From contig NZ_LR217715.1 of NCBI RefSeq assembly GCF_900698935.1, positions 744,001 through 808,000 on the forward strand: a stretch of 64,000 nt of DNA, in the 5' to 3' direction. The position numbers and the translations under genes were made by a program. The DNA comes from Erwinia_E haradaeae_D (lineage in GTDB: Bacteria; Pseudomonadota; Gammaproteobacteria; Enterobacterales; Enterobacteriaceae). This document shows positions 32,204-42,665 of this stretch, piece by piece; within the stretch, counting starts at the first letter, position 1; each line of letters begins with the position of its first letter. A model generated the notes under the pieces. That model was not told the origin of the DNA and did no database searches. It was given only the letters and a program-made list of their open reading frames with translations.

Positions 32204-33572
32204 GCCTACTCCTTTTAAAAAACTATTTTCTTTACTAGACAAAACCATCGGATGATAAAGCCGGTTATTACATATAGAAAGTGAGGATTTAAACTGCTAT
32301 GATGTGTTATTGTATTAAGTTACATGGCGTTATGCTATACAAGCATACTCTTATTAATAGACTCAGCTAGTATAAATACCACTTTTTTTAAAATTTTTAA
32401 AATTACAGCCTCTCTATGATGAAAGATCAAGAATTCTATCACACGTCGTCTGAAATTAAAGTGATAGATAACTTTCATTTCGTTGAAGTGTTCGATATAG
32501 CATACTTTAAAAGTATATTATATACTCATATAATGTATCTTTAATACAGTTTAAAGCTCGATTTTTGTATGTAGAAGCTATAAAAACATATTTGTATGCT
32601 TTATATTTGTAGTCTAATGTACCATTATGGTAAACAAGCAGCGCCTTTTGATGAGAAATATTCAAAAATTTATTTCTTATACCTAACGCTAAGTCAAATT
32701 TTTGTACGTTAAAGACAAATGTGATAACCATTTTTGTGAAAAATATTTTCAGTATGCTATATTAAATAGCAATTTCAAAATATTAGAGAATGATAATTTC
32801 TTTTTTTAAAACTAATGAATAGTAGTTTAGACATATCAATCGATAGTATTACAAGCTTTTTAAATACTCGATGAATATCAGAAAATAGCGTAAAAGGGCG
32901 CATGAGATACATTGTCAAAATGAGAGATAAACCGGAGTATATATATTAAAGGCATTATCAATATCTATTTTCTAAAAGCATTAGAAGAAATATATCTAAA
33001 ATAGATGATATGGATGATCGAGGAAAACATAACTTAAAACACTAATTCTATTATTGAATACATCTATCACTTTTATTATGATAATGTAAATTTTTTACCA
33101 ATTCTCTAACTGGTCACGTGCCGTTCCATCTGCATTTATGGTATGTCAAGCATACAATTAGATATACTTGTGATATAAAATAGTAATACCTTTATTTCTA
33201 AAATATCATTTTCCTATCTCGAAAAATGTAAATTATAATAAAATTTATAATAACATCAATTATTATCTAATACAGACACATATGATACGCAGTATCCGGT
33301 CTTTAAAGTACACTAAACTAATTGTTTTAAAAGATTGAATACCTCCGCACAGACGATACTTATAATTAACATGCTATGTCTGTATCACTCTCTGCTATTG
33401 GTCTCCATATGTCACATACACTCATGCTCTGGATGTGTCATCTAGTATATATTCTAGTAAAATATATACCTTACCTCATGTTCTCTATTTACCAATCATC
33501 CAGGAAATTGGCACTCCTGATGATGTGACAATCTGCATAACTCAGGACGAATCTAAATATCGAGGTTTTTAT
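32204..33572. other. Divergent spacer between yciC and der, no gene seen
   Basis: About 1.4 kb of AT-rich DNA. The open frame reading into der starts at 33435, but the residues before 33573 have no match to Der. A 74-codon minus-strand frame at 32507-32731 looks like chance. Confidence 0.55.
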
Positions 33573-35039
33573 ATGATACCCGTAATAGCATTAATTGGAC
33601 GCCCCAATGTAGGAAAGTCCACCCTGTTTAATCGACTTACGCGAAAAAAAGATGCTTTAGTAGCAAATTTGCATGGGCTGACTCGGGATCGTAAATATGG
33701 TCGTGCTAAAATTTCAGGCTGTGACTGTATTTGTATTGATACCAGCGGGATTGAGAATAACACAAACAGCCTCTCTATTGCTATGTTGACACAATCACGT
33801 ATAGCTATTGCAGAAGCGACAGAAATACTCTTTATCGTAGATGCCCGTGCTGGGTTACTGCCAGAAGACATAATCATTGCTAAATATCTACGTTTAAGTA
33901 AAAAGATAGTTTTTCTTGTCGCAAATAAAATAACAGGCCTAGACATTGAAGCCTCCTTGGTCGAATTTTGGTCACTAGGTTTTGGAAGACCATATCCTAT
34001 TGACGCCTCTCATGGATATGGCGTACTAAACCTCATGGAGTTAGTATTATCACCTTGGATAACTCCAGTGACCAATAAACCACTTGGTGTACCCTATCAT
34101 CAAGTCACGAAAAAAAATTTAGCGCAAATACCTACAAAATTCATAACACACCAACCTCAAAACTATAGTAAAAAGCTAACGCAAAGAGAACAAACAGAAT
34201 GTCTAGATCAAATCGATGTAGCCATTAAAATAGCTATTGTTGGTCAACCAAATGTAGGTAAATCAACGCTTACTAATTGTATTCTTGGCAAAGATCGTGT
34301 AGTGGTATGTGATGTTCCAGGTACAACACGTGATAGTGTTTACATCGCGATGGAACGTGATAGCCGTCAGTATATTCTCATTGATACCGCGGGGGTGCGC
34401 CCACGCAGAAAAATAAAAGAAGCTATTGAAAAATTTTCTGTAATTCAAACACTAAAATCGATCGAAAATGCTCATCTAGTCATGCTAGTCCTTGACGCAA
34501 AAAAAACCATATCTGATCAAGATATGTCACTTCTTAGCTTCATTCTTAACAGCGGAAGGTCATTAATTATTATACTGAATAAATCAGATGGACTCGCACG
34601 ATCTGAGCGTAATAAGATCAAACAAATGATAGACTCTCGAATAGGCTTTATTAATTATGTGCATATTCATTTCATTTCTGCCTTATATGGCAATGGCATA
34701 GAGGATGTATTTACTTCTATTACAGAGGCTTATGACTGTGCAACGCGTCGCATCCATACTTCGCAGTTAACTCGCATCATGCATCAAGCAACACAGGAAC
34801 ATCAACCACCACTGATACGTACTCGACGTATAAAATTAAAATATGCTCATGCTGGAGGACATCACCCTCTTCTTATTGTAATACATGGTAATCAAGTTAA
34901 AAGCACTCCAGATTGCTATAAGCGTTATTTGGTAAACTATTTTAGACAATCACTAAACCTAAGAGGAATAGCTCTACGCCTACAATTCAAGGAGGGCAAC
35001 AACCCGTACATAAACAAATCTAATATTTTGTCCAGTTAA
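33573..35039 (+). CDS. der: Ribosome biogenesis GTPase Der (EngA), first G domain altered
   Basis: Der is a double GTPase required for 50S assembly. The start at 33573 (MIPVIALIGRPNVGKS) is the family start, with GAGG seven bases upstream; the 488 residues compare with 490 in E. coli. The first G domain has GRPNVGKS (9-16) and DTSGI, but the G4 motif reads N118-K119-I120-T121 instead of NKTD, so the guanine-specificity aspartate D121 is lost. The second domain has GQPNVGKS (224-231), DTAGV and an intact NKSD. The KH-like C-terminus keeps RIKLKYAHAGGHHP and IHGNQVK but lacks the basic last residues. The acidic linker of E. coli is absent. Confidence 0.95.
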   Translation: MIPVIALIGRPNVGKSTLFNRLTRKKDALVANLHGLTRDRKYGRAKISGCDCICIDTSGIENNTNSLSIAMLTQSRIAIAEATEILFIVDARAGLLPEDIIIAKYLRLSKKIVFLVANKITGLDIEASLVEFWSLGFGRPYPIDASHGYGVLNLMELVLSPWITPVTNKPLGVPYHQVTKKNLAQIPTKFITHQPQNYSKKLTQREQTECLDQIDVAIKIAIVGQPNVGKSTLTNCILGKDRVVVCDVPGTTRDSVYIAMERDSRQYILIDTAGVRPRRKIKEAIEKFSVIQTLKSIENAHLVMLVLDAKKTISDQDMSLLSFILNSGRSLIIILNKSDGLARSERNKIKQMIDSRIGFINYVHIHFISALYGNGIEDVFTSITEAYDCATRRIHTSQLTRIMHQATQEHQPPLIRTRRIKLKYAHAGGHHPLLIVIHGNQVKSTPDCYKRYLVNYFRQSLNLRGIALRLQFKEGNNPYINKSNILSS

Positions 35040-35635
35040 CAGACATAAAAATTCACCAGCAACGAGACCACTGATGATTTCTTATCTACACCCATTGATC
35101 TTCAACTTGGTTCAAAACTTAGACATAAGATCTCGATATAGTTTCAAACTCAGGTTGAAATATAAAGCTCACCCCTACAATACCAGTACACCATCACAAA
35201 CAATAGATACTTCTAAGCCTAAGAAAATAATCTTATTATTATTACATAAAGCTTTTGTATGGCAACCTAGTAGTCTTGATACAAGTGTAAATCCTGTATT
35301 TTCAGCATGTTCTAATGAAAAAGCAATAAACAAAGTCTATCGTTTACTATAACCTACTGATGAAAAAAATCACGATTAGATATATCTACTCATATAACAG
35401 TAGATGTATAATTAAAATATGGTACTAATACTAGATTATTTACTCTATCAGAAAACACATATAACAAACATATTTAAAAATTATGACATCTCTATCACGA
35501 CACAAACTCATGTATAATTTCATATAATCTGAACAATATACTTGTCACAGCATAGTCTCCAACATAAAGTCACCCTTTTAAAAAAACTAATAACCGGAGA
35601 CTAATAGATCACTACATGGATTCATATAGGATTCA
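35040..35635. other. Spacer between der and ygfZ
   Basis: About 600 bases. It includes a 92-codon plus-strand frame (35074-35352) that begins MISYLHPLIFNLVQ; I recognise no domain, the codon use is not convincing, and no good ribosome binding site precedes it, so it is not called as a gene. E. coli neighbours of der are absent. Confidence 0.5.
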
Positions 35636-36628
35636 ATGATGCCAATTCTTCCTTTTCCATCCCAACCACTAATAGAATCAGATAGGCTGCCACTAACTTT
35701 AGTATCATTAGATACATGGGCTTTAGTAGATGTCGGTGGTGATGATCGTTTACGTTATCTACAAGGCCAAATAACCGTAGATGTTATTAAACTATTTCCA
35801 ACGCACCATAATTTTGCAGCACACTGCAACTCTTCTGGAAAGATGTGGAGTAATATATGTCTATTCCACCGTGGCGACCACTTAACGTATATTGAACGAC
35901 GCAGTGTGCGTAACAAGCAAATAACTGAGCTCAAAAAATATGCAATATTCTCAAAAGTTACATTATCTGTAGATGATCATTCTATACTACTAGGGCTAGT
36001 TGGCGCGCACGCTAGAAACGCATTAGCGCAGTGCTTCAATATCCTTCCAAATGCTACATCACCAGTTATTCAGGAAGAATCTAGTACACTACTCTGGTTT
36101 GCAACACCTACTGAGCGCTTTATACTAATAGTAACTCCCGACAATGCTGCTATTATTATTAAAATGTTTCAAAATCATGCACAATTAAATGATAGTAAAC
36201 AGTGGATGCTACTAGATATTGAAGCAGGCCTGCCCATTATTGAGACTGAAACGAGTGGTCAATTTATTCCACAAGCAACTAACCTACAAGCTCTCAATGC
36301 CATTAACTTCAAAAAAGGATGCTATATAGGACAAGAAATAGTAGCGCGTAGTACCTTGCGCAACACTAATCAACGTGCATTATATGCTCTTTCGGGAACA
36401 TCGCAAATAATCCCAAAGATTAACGATAAACTAGAAATAAAGATTCGCAATCAATGGAGAAAAACAGGTACCATTTGTGCTGTATGTCAAATAGAGAGCT
36501 CTAAAATTTGGGTTCAAGCCGTGCTCAATAAAAACCTAATCACACATAATCATATGTTACGCGTATGTGGTGATGCAAAAAGTCAGTTGAAAATCCAAAA
36601 ATTACCATATACTATTTACTCTGCATAA
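35636..36628 (+). CDS. ygfZ: tRNA-modifying / Fe-S cluster assembly protein YgfZ
   Basis: YgfZ is a folate-binding protein related to GcvT that helps maintain certain Fe-S enzymes, including the tRNA thiolating enzyme MiaB. The 330-residue product (E. coli 326) keeps the family hallmark KGCYIGQE (E. coli KGCYTGQE) with its essential cysteine. It also has LQGQITVDV, GKMWSNI, ERRSVRNKQITELKKYAIFSKV and SGQFIPQATNLQALNAI. Two ATG codons start the frame; AGGA at 35628-35631 would favour the second (35639). It stands alone with long spacers on both sides. Confidence 0.94.
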   Translation: MMPILPFPSQPLIESDRLPLTLVSLDTWALVDVGGDDRLRYLQGQITVDVIKLFPTHHNFAAHCNSSGKMWSNICLFHRGDHLTYIERRSVRNKQITELKKYAIFSKVTLSVDDHSILLGLVGAHARNALAQCFNILPNATSPVIQEESSTLLWFATPTERFILIVTPDNAAIIIKMFQNHAQLNDSKQWMLLDIEAGLPIIETETSGQFIPQATNLQALNAINFKKGCYIGQEIVARSTLRNTNQRALYALSGTSQIIPKINDKLEIKIRNQWRKTGTICAVCQIESSKIWVQAVLNKNLITHNHMLRVCGDAKSQLKIQKLPYTIYSA

Positions 36629-37473
36629 TATATACCTATTAATTATATGACTTATTATGCTATTTATCTTATATCTCAGAGAAGAGATACAGAAAATATC
36701 ATGAATCACTGCACTGTATGTGTCTGCATTACTTCTTCAGAAGAATTGTTTGATAACATAATCTATTGATGTGTCATATTTCATATTGTAAACCACACAA
36801 CATATTATACTAACCTAGTTGACGTAATCTACTGGTATAGGACTGAATTATCCTGCGATGACATTCTATGATATACACTACCCCTAACTGGTATAAATAA
36901 GTAATTTGAAAGCTTTCAGCAGAGGACATATTCTATCCTTTTCTTATAAATATGCGTTTTGATAGCCATATATTACATATTGCATATTCAATTAGCTAAT
37001 CTCATGTTAACATAGCTTTGTCCAGCTCTTCAGTACTGCTCCATACTATATAACATAATATTTATAGTTTTTAGATGTCTGTGTGTAGATCCTACAAAGA
37101 AGCTTGCTTTGTTGGTAGAAACAGTGTCTGTTAACACAGACAATTGTTGAATTTATTTTCAATATGCGTTTCTAATCTCTATCTTAATATGATAACTACC
37201 TTCTCTATTAGGTAATCTGAGGTACTACGCAAAAATATACTCATGCATTACTTTATATAATAAACACTCAAATATACTATCTATGCATAGTACATTTTGC
37301 GCACACTATATATAATGCGTAGAGATAATATATCCGAACCTTCCTTTTAGGATAATTAACACGTAGATACAATCCAAAATAAAAACATCAGTCTGAAGAC
37401 GATTACCAGCTGATATAATACTTCTTAATCACTGCTTATTTAATATATGACCCTCGTGATTATATGATAGTAT
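36629..37473. other. Spacer between convergent ygfZ and cmoB
   Basis: AT-rich DNA with no gene recognised. Two small stems lie in a row near 37090-37145 (ACAAAG / CTTTGT around an AAGCTT core, then TGTCTG / CAGACA), which may help to end transcripts from both sides; neither has a T run. Confidence 0.5.
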
Positions 37474-38442
37474 TCATGCAAATGCAGTAGCAATAAATAC
37501 AGCACGTTGTGGAGCAGGATAACCCTCTATTGTTTTCGTAGAGTCTTTTTGATCCAAGAAACTTGACAATGATTCTCTGGGCATCCAATTAGTGCATCTC
37601 TGTTCATCTACGGTAGTGATACTATGATTAACAATACGTACATTGCAAAAACCACACTTTTCTATCCAATTCTTCAGCGCCTGGCTCGATGGAATAAAAT
37701 ATATATTACGCATCTTAGCGTAACTTTTTTGAGGCACCAACACTCTTTGAGCGTCTCCTTGTATGACCAAAGTCTCTAAAACTAACTCTCCTCCTCTCAC
37801 TAACTGCGACCTAAGTTGACAAAGATGATCCAGCGGGGAACGACGATGACATAGTATACCCATGGAAAAAATAGTATCAAAAGCGTGTAGAGCAGGTATC
37901 TGTTCTATACTCAAAGGTATTACATGAGCTCGCTGATCATTACCCAATAGTTTACGCACTGCTTCGAACTGATATAGGAAAATAGGAACAGGATCAACTC
38001 CCACTACAAGATGTGCCCCATGACCAAGAATACGCCACATATAATAACCACTACTACAACCTACATCGAGCACGATACGCCCAGAGAGAGGAGAGATATG
38101 CGGTAAAACTCTTTCCCATTTAAGCTCTGATCGCCACTCACTGTCAATAGTAATCCCGTAAAGAACAAAAGGACCTTTACGCCACGGCATCAAAATTCGA
38201 AGTAATTTCTCCATACCTGCACGTTGCCGCACTGTGATCTGAGTATGATCAGCCACAACACCATGTAATAAATCTAAAAATTCCGGGGTTAAACTAGGTA
38301 AATTTTGTACTGCACGCTCCAACAATTGATAATTTTTAGATAACATTTGATGTTGCCAAGATGCAATCAGCGCCGGTAAGGTTTCCAACCAGTGTTGGAG
38401 GGGGCTTTTAGCCACAATATGATAAAAATGAGAAAAATCCAT
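37474..38442 (-). CDS. cmoB: tRNA U34 carboxymethyltransferase CmoB
   Basis: CmoB transfers the carboxymethyl group of carboxy-SAM to 5-hydroxyuridine at position 34, giving cmo5U in tRNAs that read NNN-box codons. The 322-residue product equals the E. coli length (323). It shows WRKGPFVLYGITIDSEWRSE, the SAM-binding VLDVGCSSGYYMWRILG, and LGILCHRR-like MGILCHRRSPLDHL, with the C-terminal RTNWMP-like CTNWMPRESLSSFLD. It follows cmoA by ten bases in one operon, so both enzymes of the step are made together. The motifs look intact. Confidence 0.95.
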   Translation of the reverse strand: MDFSHFYHIVAKSPLQHWLETLPALIASWQHQMLSKNYQLLERAVQNLPSLTPEFLDLLHGVVADHTQITVRQRAGMEKLLRILMPWRKGPFVLYGITIDSEWRSELKWERVLPHISPLSGRIVLDVGCSSGYYMWRILGHGAHLVVGVDPVPIFLYQFEAVRKLLGNDQRAHVIPLSIEQIPALHAFDTIFSMGILCHRRSPLDHLCQLRSQLVRGGELVLETLVIQGDAQRVLVPQKSYAKMRNIYFIPSSQALKNWIEKCGFCNVRIVNHSITTVDEQRCTNWMPRESLSSFLDQKDSTKTIEGYPAPQRAVFIATAFA

Positions 38443-38452
38443 CAGTATAACC

Positions 38453-39184
38453 CTATTTTAGAGCGAGAATAGAAAAAAAATTAAAATACTGAAACCATAG
38501 CGTATAATGCTGAAAACCAGCATTCTGCAACCGTTGCGTATGCATTTCTAGAGTATCAGTCAACATAACTTTTTCTAACATACGACTTTTCTGATGAATT
38601 TCTAGATCACTATAACCATTATTGCGCTTGAAATCATGGTGCATCTTTACTAATAAATCCTCCATCTCTGTATCAGCACTACGAAATTTTTCAGATAAAA
38701 CCAATGCCCCTTTGGGATTAAGACCATTCCAAACCGTATTTATTAACTCTTGACGTTCCTGTGGACGTAAAAACTGCAATGTAAAATTTAAAACCACTAA
38801 TGAAGCATTTTGAATTGAAATCCTTCGAATATCAGCTTCCAAAACTTCAACTACAACATCAGTATTAACACACAATGTGACAATATCACGACAACGTTCA
38901 ACCATGGCTGACGAATTATCGATGGCAATAATTTTACAACCTTTGACTATAATATTTTTTTGAAGTTCTAAGGTAGCTGTACCTACAGAACAACCTAAGT
39001 CATAAATATAAGAATTGCTTTGTATACGCTGTTTAGCTAACATTCCGATCATAGATATGATCTTATTATAACCAGGTATAGAACGTTGAATCATATCTGG
39101 AAAAACATCAACCACTTTCTGATCAAACACCCAATCTTTAGGTTCTATAATCAGTTTGGATAACAAAGTATCACGTTTAGACAT
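38453..39184 (-). CDS. cmoA: Carboxy-SAM synthase CmoA
   Basis: CmoA makes carboxy-S-adenosylmethionine from SAM and prephenate, the donor used by CmoB. With the start at 39184 (MSKRDTLLS, family MSHRDTLF) the protein has 243 residues against 247 in E. coli; the ATG directly before it (39187) and one at 39220 are alternatives. Recognised blocks are VFPDMIQRSIPGYNKIISMIGML, YDLGCSVGTATLEL, IIAIDNSSAMVERC, VVLNFTLQFL, ALVLSEKF and HHDFKRNNGYSDLEI. The need for prephenate implies that the shikimate pathway is kept elsewhere in the genome, an inference. Confidence 0.95.
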   Translation of the reverse strand: MSKRDTLLSKLIIEPKDWVFDQKVVDVFPDMIQRSIPGYNKIISMIGMLAKQRIQSNSYIYDLGCSVGTATLELQKNIIVKGCKIIAIDNSSAMVERCRDIVTLCVNTDVVVEVLEADIRRISIQNASLVVLNFTLQFLRPQERQELINTVWNGLNPKGALVLSEKFRSADTEMEDLLVKMHHDFKRNNGYSDLEIHQKSRMLEKVMLTDTLEMHTQRLQNAGFQHYTLWFQYFNFFSILALK

Positions 39185-39794
39185 CATAAGCATTCCAAGA
39201 TAGCGTGTAAAAAAATACATTTCGTTGAATTATTGTTGTTTCTAAACGCTTTCTCTTTAGCACTACATCATATTCGTGCTAATTTTTATGAAATATAAAT
39301 TCCAAACCACTATACCATACACAATAGATATTAAGATAAGATTACAATGCTATTCTGGTCCTCTGTTACATAGGTGCTTATATTGATCGTAATCATGCTC
39401 ATGTCATAATCCTTATTATCATAACTGTAAAACTTCATTGTGGTGATAATGCAGCCTACTATAATAACAGTTTCAATACGCCATAAAGACTCTGAGATAG
39501 TTTGTCAAGACAGAGATAGTATCTATTATAGATATAATACGATATATCAGTGTGCACCAAGTACACTCTATTAGAGTGCTAGTAGTTTTCTTTGCGGTCA
39601 CATCAGAGTTATATGCAAGTATAGTGCTCTTGAGACTAGATAGCATATAATGAATATCATGTATATTTTAATTACACTACCTTGCGGTAGTACCATACTG
39701 CGTGTGCATATTCTTGTACGAAATAATAGTATTCACGCGTAAAAAGTGATACACCCTATCTAGTATCCTTACCATCAAACTACAAATTCATCTG
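39185..39794. other. Spacer between cmoA and gloB, no gene seen
   Basis: About 600 bases of AT-rich DNA upstream of cmoA and downstream of gloB (both read leftwards). No recognisable gene; it should contain the cmoAB promoter. Confidence 0.5.
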
Positions 39795-40565
39795 TTAAAA
39801 TAGATCTTTTTTGGCACGTAAGAGTGCAAAGATTTGCTCTTCAGTTAATGGAATCTTGTCTCTACCCGCGACACCTTGTAACCCGATATTATTTGTCCTA
39901 AGAAAAATATTGACTTTACGTTCATAATCTAGTCGTGTCGGTAAAGTTAATTGATTTTGTGCACGTAATTCTTGCACCACACGATAGTACTTTATGATTT
40001 CTGTATCGTATGGATACATATGATGTGCAAAAGCAAGATTAAACAAAGTATATTCGTGCGCACTACATACTAACGTGTCGCCTGGTAATTTGTTAAGTGT
40101 TCTTAAAGATGTAAACATCTGCTGAACGGTCCCTTCAAATATTCTGCCACAACCAGCAGAAAATAAAGTATCTCCGCAAAACAAATAAGGATGGCAATAA
40201 TATGTCACATGACCTAAGGTATGACCAGGCGTGTAAAATACTGTAAAATTAAGATCTAAAACATTAATATTATCTCCATTTTGTACTAATCTGTTGGACC
40301 CATAACAACGTGTTTCTTGTGGTCCAAAAACAACAAGATCAGGATAGCGCTGTAATAAAAGAGGTACACCTGCTACGTGATCCAAATGATGATGTGTTAA
40401 TAAAACTGCTAGAAGTTTCCAGTTTTTTTGTATCATCACATCGAGTACGAGCTCAGCATCACTAGGATCCACTATTAAGCACTGCCCCTTATTATTGCTG
40501 ATAAACCAAATATAGTTATCTTTTAAAGCAAGTATACTAGTCAGAGTAGTCTTTACCGAATCCAT
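39795..40565 (-). CDS. gloB: Hydroxyacylglutathione hydrolase (glyoxalase II)
   Basis: GloB hydrolyses S-lactoylglutathione to lactate and glutathione, the second step of methylglyoxal detoxification. The metallo-beta-lactamase motif THHHLDH gives H58, H60, D62 and H63; TPGHTLGHVTYY, FCGDTLFSAGCGRIFEGT and CSAHEYTLFNLAFA supply the other ligands. The family tail FLRTNN...KKDLF is present. I start at 40565, where GGTGA lies four bases upstream (256 residues, E. coli 251); an upstream ATG at 40589 has no ribosome binding site. The gloB-rnhA-dnaQ-tRNA-Asp neighbourhood is that of E. coli, minus yafS. Confidence 0.95.
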   Translation of the reverse strand: MDSVKTTLTSILALKDNYIWFISNNKGQCLIVDPSDAELVLDVMIQKNWKLLAVLLTHHHLDHVAGVPLLLQRYPDLVVFGPQETRCYGSNRLVQNGDNINVLDLNFTVFYTPGHTLGHVTYYCHPYLFCGDTLFSAGCGRIFEGTVQQMFTSLRTLNKLPGDTLVCSAHEYTLFNLAFAHHMYPYDTEIIKYYRVVQELRAQNQLTLPTRLDYERKVNIFLRTNNIGLQGVAGRDKIPLTEEQIFALLRAKKDLF

Positions 40566-41158
40566 ATGTTCACCAGAAATACGCTCCATGCACTACGCAT
40601 CTACATTTAAATTATTAATACTCATTCAATAGCCCAAAAAAACTAAAATACAATAGGAGTTTTTAGTTCAAAACTACTTTTATATCATATATGTTAAATA
40701 GGGGCCAAGGCAGCCTCCAAGTTCTTATGAATCCCAGAGGGTCACATTGCATATGATATGTTGTTATCAATATTGTGTATCCTCATGTATAAGTGTTGCA
40801 ATATCATTGCCTATATTTGCAATCGCATGTGGTATAAAACTTAGCATCTTTGCTGTTTACTGAAAAGGCCCTACAAAACATATATTATGTTAGAAATATT
40901 TTTTAAAAAGTGCCAAATTAGAAATATAAACAAATTACCACTACATACACCGCGATTAGTCATTCATTTTTATTCAAAATCGCATATAAATCTTACTCCT
41001 AGATGCATATATGATAAAGCATAGATGAACAACATATTCATCCATCTCTCTAGAATACTCGAGATAACATCTATATCTTTTCTAAGATATGAGTTCATAT
41101 GAACTTTTCATTTAACTGTATTTATCATATTATATGTATGTATTATTTATAGTACCAA
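40566..41158. other. Spacer where yafS is expected; GC-rich patch inside
   Basis: E. coli has yafS between gloB and rnhA. Here about 590 bases carry no recognisable gene. A 50-base patch at 40697-40746 is about 56% G+C, far above the surrounding DNA, and could be a remnant or a small RNA; see findings. Confidence 0.5.
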
Positions 41159-41629
41159 TTATGTAGATACAGCCTGATAGCCTGTATCATACATGGTGGG
41201 ATTTCCAGCTGCAATGCGGGCTATTTCATCACATCGTTCATTATCTCGATGCCCGGCATGCCCCTTCACCCATTGCCAATTCATCTGATGCTGAGTTAAC
41301 GCCTGGTCTAATCGTTGCCAAAGATCCATATTTTTTACTATTTTATTATCCACGGTTTTCCACCCCCTGTGTTTCCAATTATATATCCAAAGAGTAATCC
41401 CATGTCGGACATACTGACTATCAGTACTAAGTACTACTACACAAGGTTGTTTGAGAGCCTCTAATCCTACTATTGCTGCCATGATCTCCATACGATTATT
41501 AGTTGTAAGATGAAACCCTGCACTGAATATTTTTTCATACTTTCCGTATCGTATAATCGTACCGTAACCACCTTGACCAGGATTTCCTAAACATGAACCA
41601 TCAGTAAACACTTCTACCCTTCTCAACAT
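41159..41629 (-). CDS. rnhA: Ribonuclease HI
   Basis: RNase HI cuts the RNA strand of RNA-DNA hybrids, removing primers and R-loops. The 156-residue product (E. coli 155) keeps the four catalytic acids at the E. coli positions: D10 (VFTDGSCLGNPG), E48 (NNRMEIMAA), D70 (STDSQYV) and D134, with the GHAGHRDNERCDE block. The basic handle (NWKHRGWKTVDNK) is present. It is divergent from dnaQ with only 70 bases between them, so the two promoters share that interval, as in E. coli. Confidence 0.97.
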   Translation of the reverse strand: MLRRVEVFTDGSCLGNPGQGGYGTIIRYGKYEKIFSAGFHLTTNNRMEIMAAIVGLEALKQPCVVVLSTDSQYVRHGITLWIYNWKHRGWKTVDNKIVKNMDLWQRLDQALTQHQMNWQWVKGHAGHRDNERCDEIARIAAGNPTMYDTGYQAVST

Positions 41630-41699
41630 TTCTGGTAGACTCCATAAGGTACCATTCTAAAGCAAATACAAATACATTATACGATAGAGAGCGTAGGCT

Positions 41700-42431
41700 A
41701 TGCGTCAAATTATACTTGATACTGAAACAACGGGCATGAACGTCATTGGTCTCCCTCATCAAGGACATCGCATTATTGAGATCGGAGCTGTAGAAATCAT
41801 CAACCGACGTTGTACTAAAAATAACTTTCATACCTACCTCCAACCCGATCGTCCCGTCGATCTAGAAGCATTCCGTATACACGGCATTTCCGATCATTTC
41901 CTCCAAGATAAACCAACTTTTTCATCAATCGCTGATGATTTTCTGAACTATATTAAAGATTCAGAGCTAGTTATACATAATGCTGCGTTCGATCTTGGGT
42001 TTATTAATTATGAATTTGCTAAATTACACCGCGGAATTGAAAACATTGAAGTCATCTGTAAAATCACTGATAGTTTATCAATGGCGCGTAAGCTGTTTCC
42101 TGGAAAAAGAAACAATTTAAATGCACTGTGTACGCGTTATCAAATAGATAATAGCAAACGCACATTCCATGGCGCACTCCTAGATGCAGAAATTTTAGCT
42201 GACGTTTTTTTAGCTATGACTGGAGGTCAAACCACCCTGCCTTTATCCATGCATGGAGAAAGGCAGAACTCATCAGATAGTGAGATTACTCATCGTGTAG
42301 TTCATCCAACCTCTAATTTATGTGTTATTCATGCTACTACAGAAGAAATACAAGCTCATCAGACGCGACTCGCGCTTATACAGAAAAAAAACGGTCTATG
42401 CCTTTGGAGCTGCCAAGACCGTAACACCTAA
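41700..42431 (+). CDS. dnaQ: DNA polymerase III epsilon subunit (proofreading exonuclease)
   Basis: DnaQ is the 3'-5' proofreading subunit of Pol III. The 243-residue product equals the E. coli length. Exo I is LDTETTG (D7, E9), Exo II IHNAAFDLGF, and Exo III HGALLDAEILADV with catalytic His and Asp. The flexible C-terminal tail that binds the polymerase alpha subunit (IQAHQTRLALIQKKNGLCLW) is kept. Proofreading therefore appears functional in spite of genome reduction. It is followed by tRNA-Asp, as in E. coli. Confidence 0.97.
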   Translation: MRQIILDTETTGMNVIGLPHQGHRIIEIGAVEIINRRCTKNNFHTYLQPDRPVDLEAFRIHGISDHFLQDKPTFSSIADDFLNYIKDSELVIHNAAFDLGFINYEFAKLHRGIENIEVICKITDSLSMARKLFPGKRNNLNALCTRYQIDNSKRTFHGALLDAEILADVFLAMTGGQTTLPLSMHGERQNSSDSEITHRVVHPTSNLCVIHATTEEIQAHQTRLALIQKKNGLCLWSCQDRNT

Positions 42432-42588
42432 ATCATGATATTAGAAATATGCTTCCACTTAATAATCTAGGTTGAGCATATATAACCATAGAGCTTGTTA
42501 TAATTACAGACAGTTATGAAATCAGATGTTCTCAATAAAAATTATTGACGTAGTGTTAAATCCCACTTATGATACATAAGATCAAAAG

Positions 42589-42665
42589 GGAGCGGTAGTT
42601 CAGTTGGTTAGAATACCTGCCTGTCACGCAGGGGGTCACGGGTTCGAGCCCCGTCCGTTCCGCCA
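42589..42665 (+). tRNA. aspV: tRNA-Asp, anticodon GTC
   Basis: A 77-base cloverleaf: acceptor GGAGCGG pairing with CCGTTCC, anticodon stem CCTGC/GCAGG with loop CTGTCAC (anticodon GTC), T arm ACGGG/CCCGT with TTCGAGC loop, discriminator G and an encoded CCA. It follows dnaQ, matching the dnaQ-aspV order of E. coli. Confidence 0.98.

Noticed and set aside
31683..32255. 190-codon plus-strand frame opposite yciC
   Set aside because: It is a shadow of the yciC coding sequence on the other strand, has no recognisable family, and yciC itself has a strong ribosome binding site and homology.
33435..33572. N-terminal extension of Der by 46 residues
   Set aside because: The extension has no match to Der, while the internal ATG at 33573 fits the family start and has a ribosome binding site.
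35074..35352. 92-codon frame between der and ygfZ
   Set aside because: No domain recognised, low-complexity composition and no ribosome binding site. It is the longest spacer frame, so conservation could still be tested.
40697..40746. 4.5S RNA (ffs) because of the CCAAGGCAG word
   Set aside because: The essential apical sequence around GGAAGGAAGCAGC is absent and no long hairpin forms around it.
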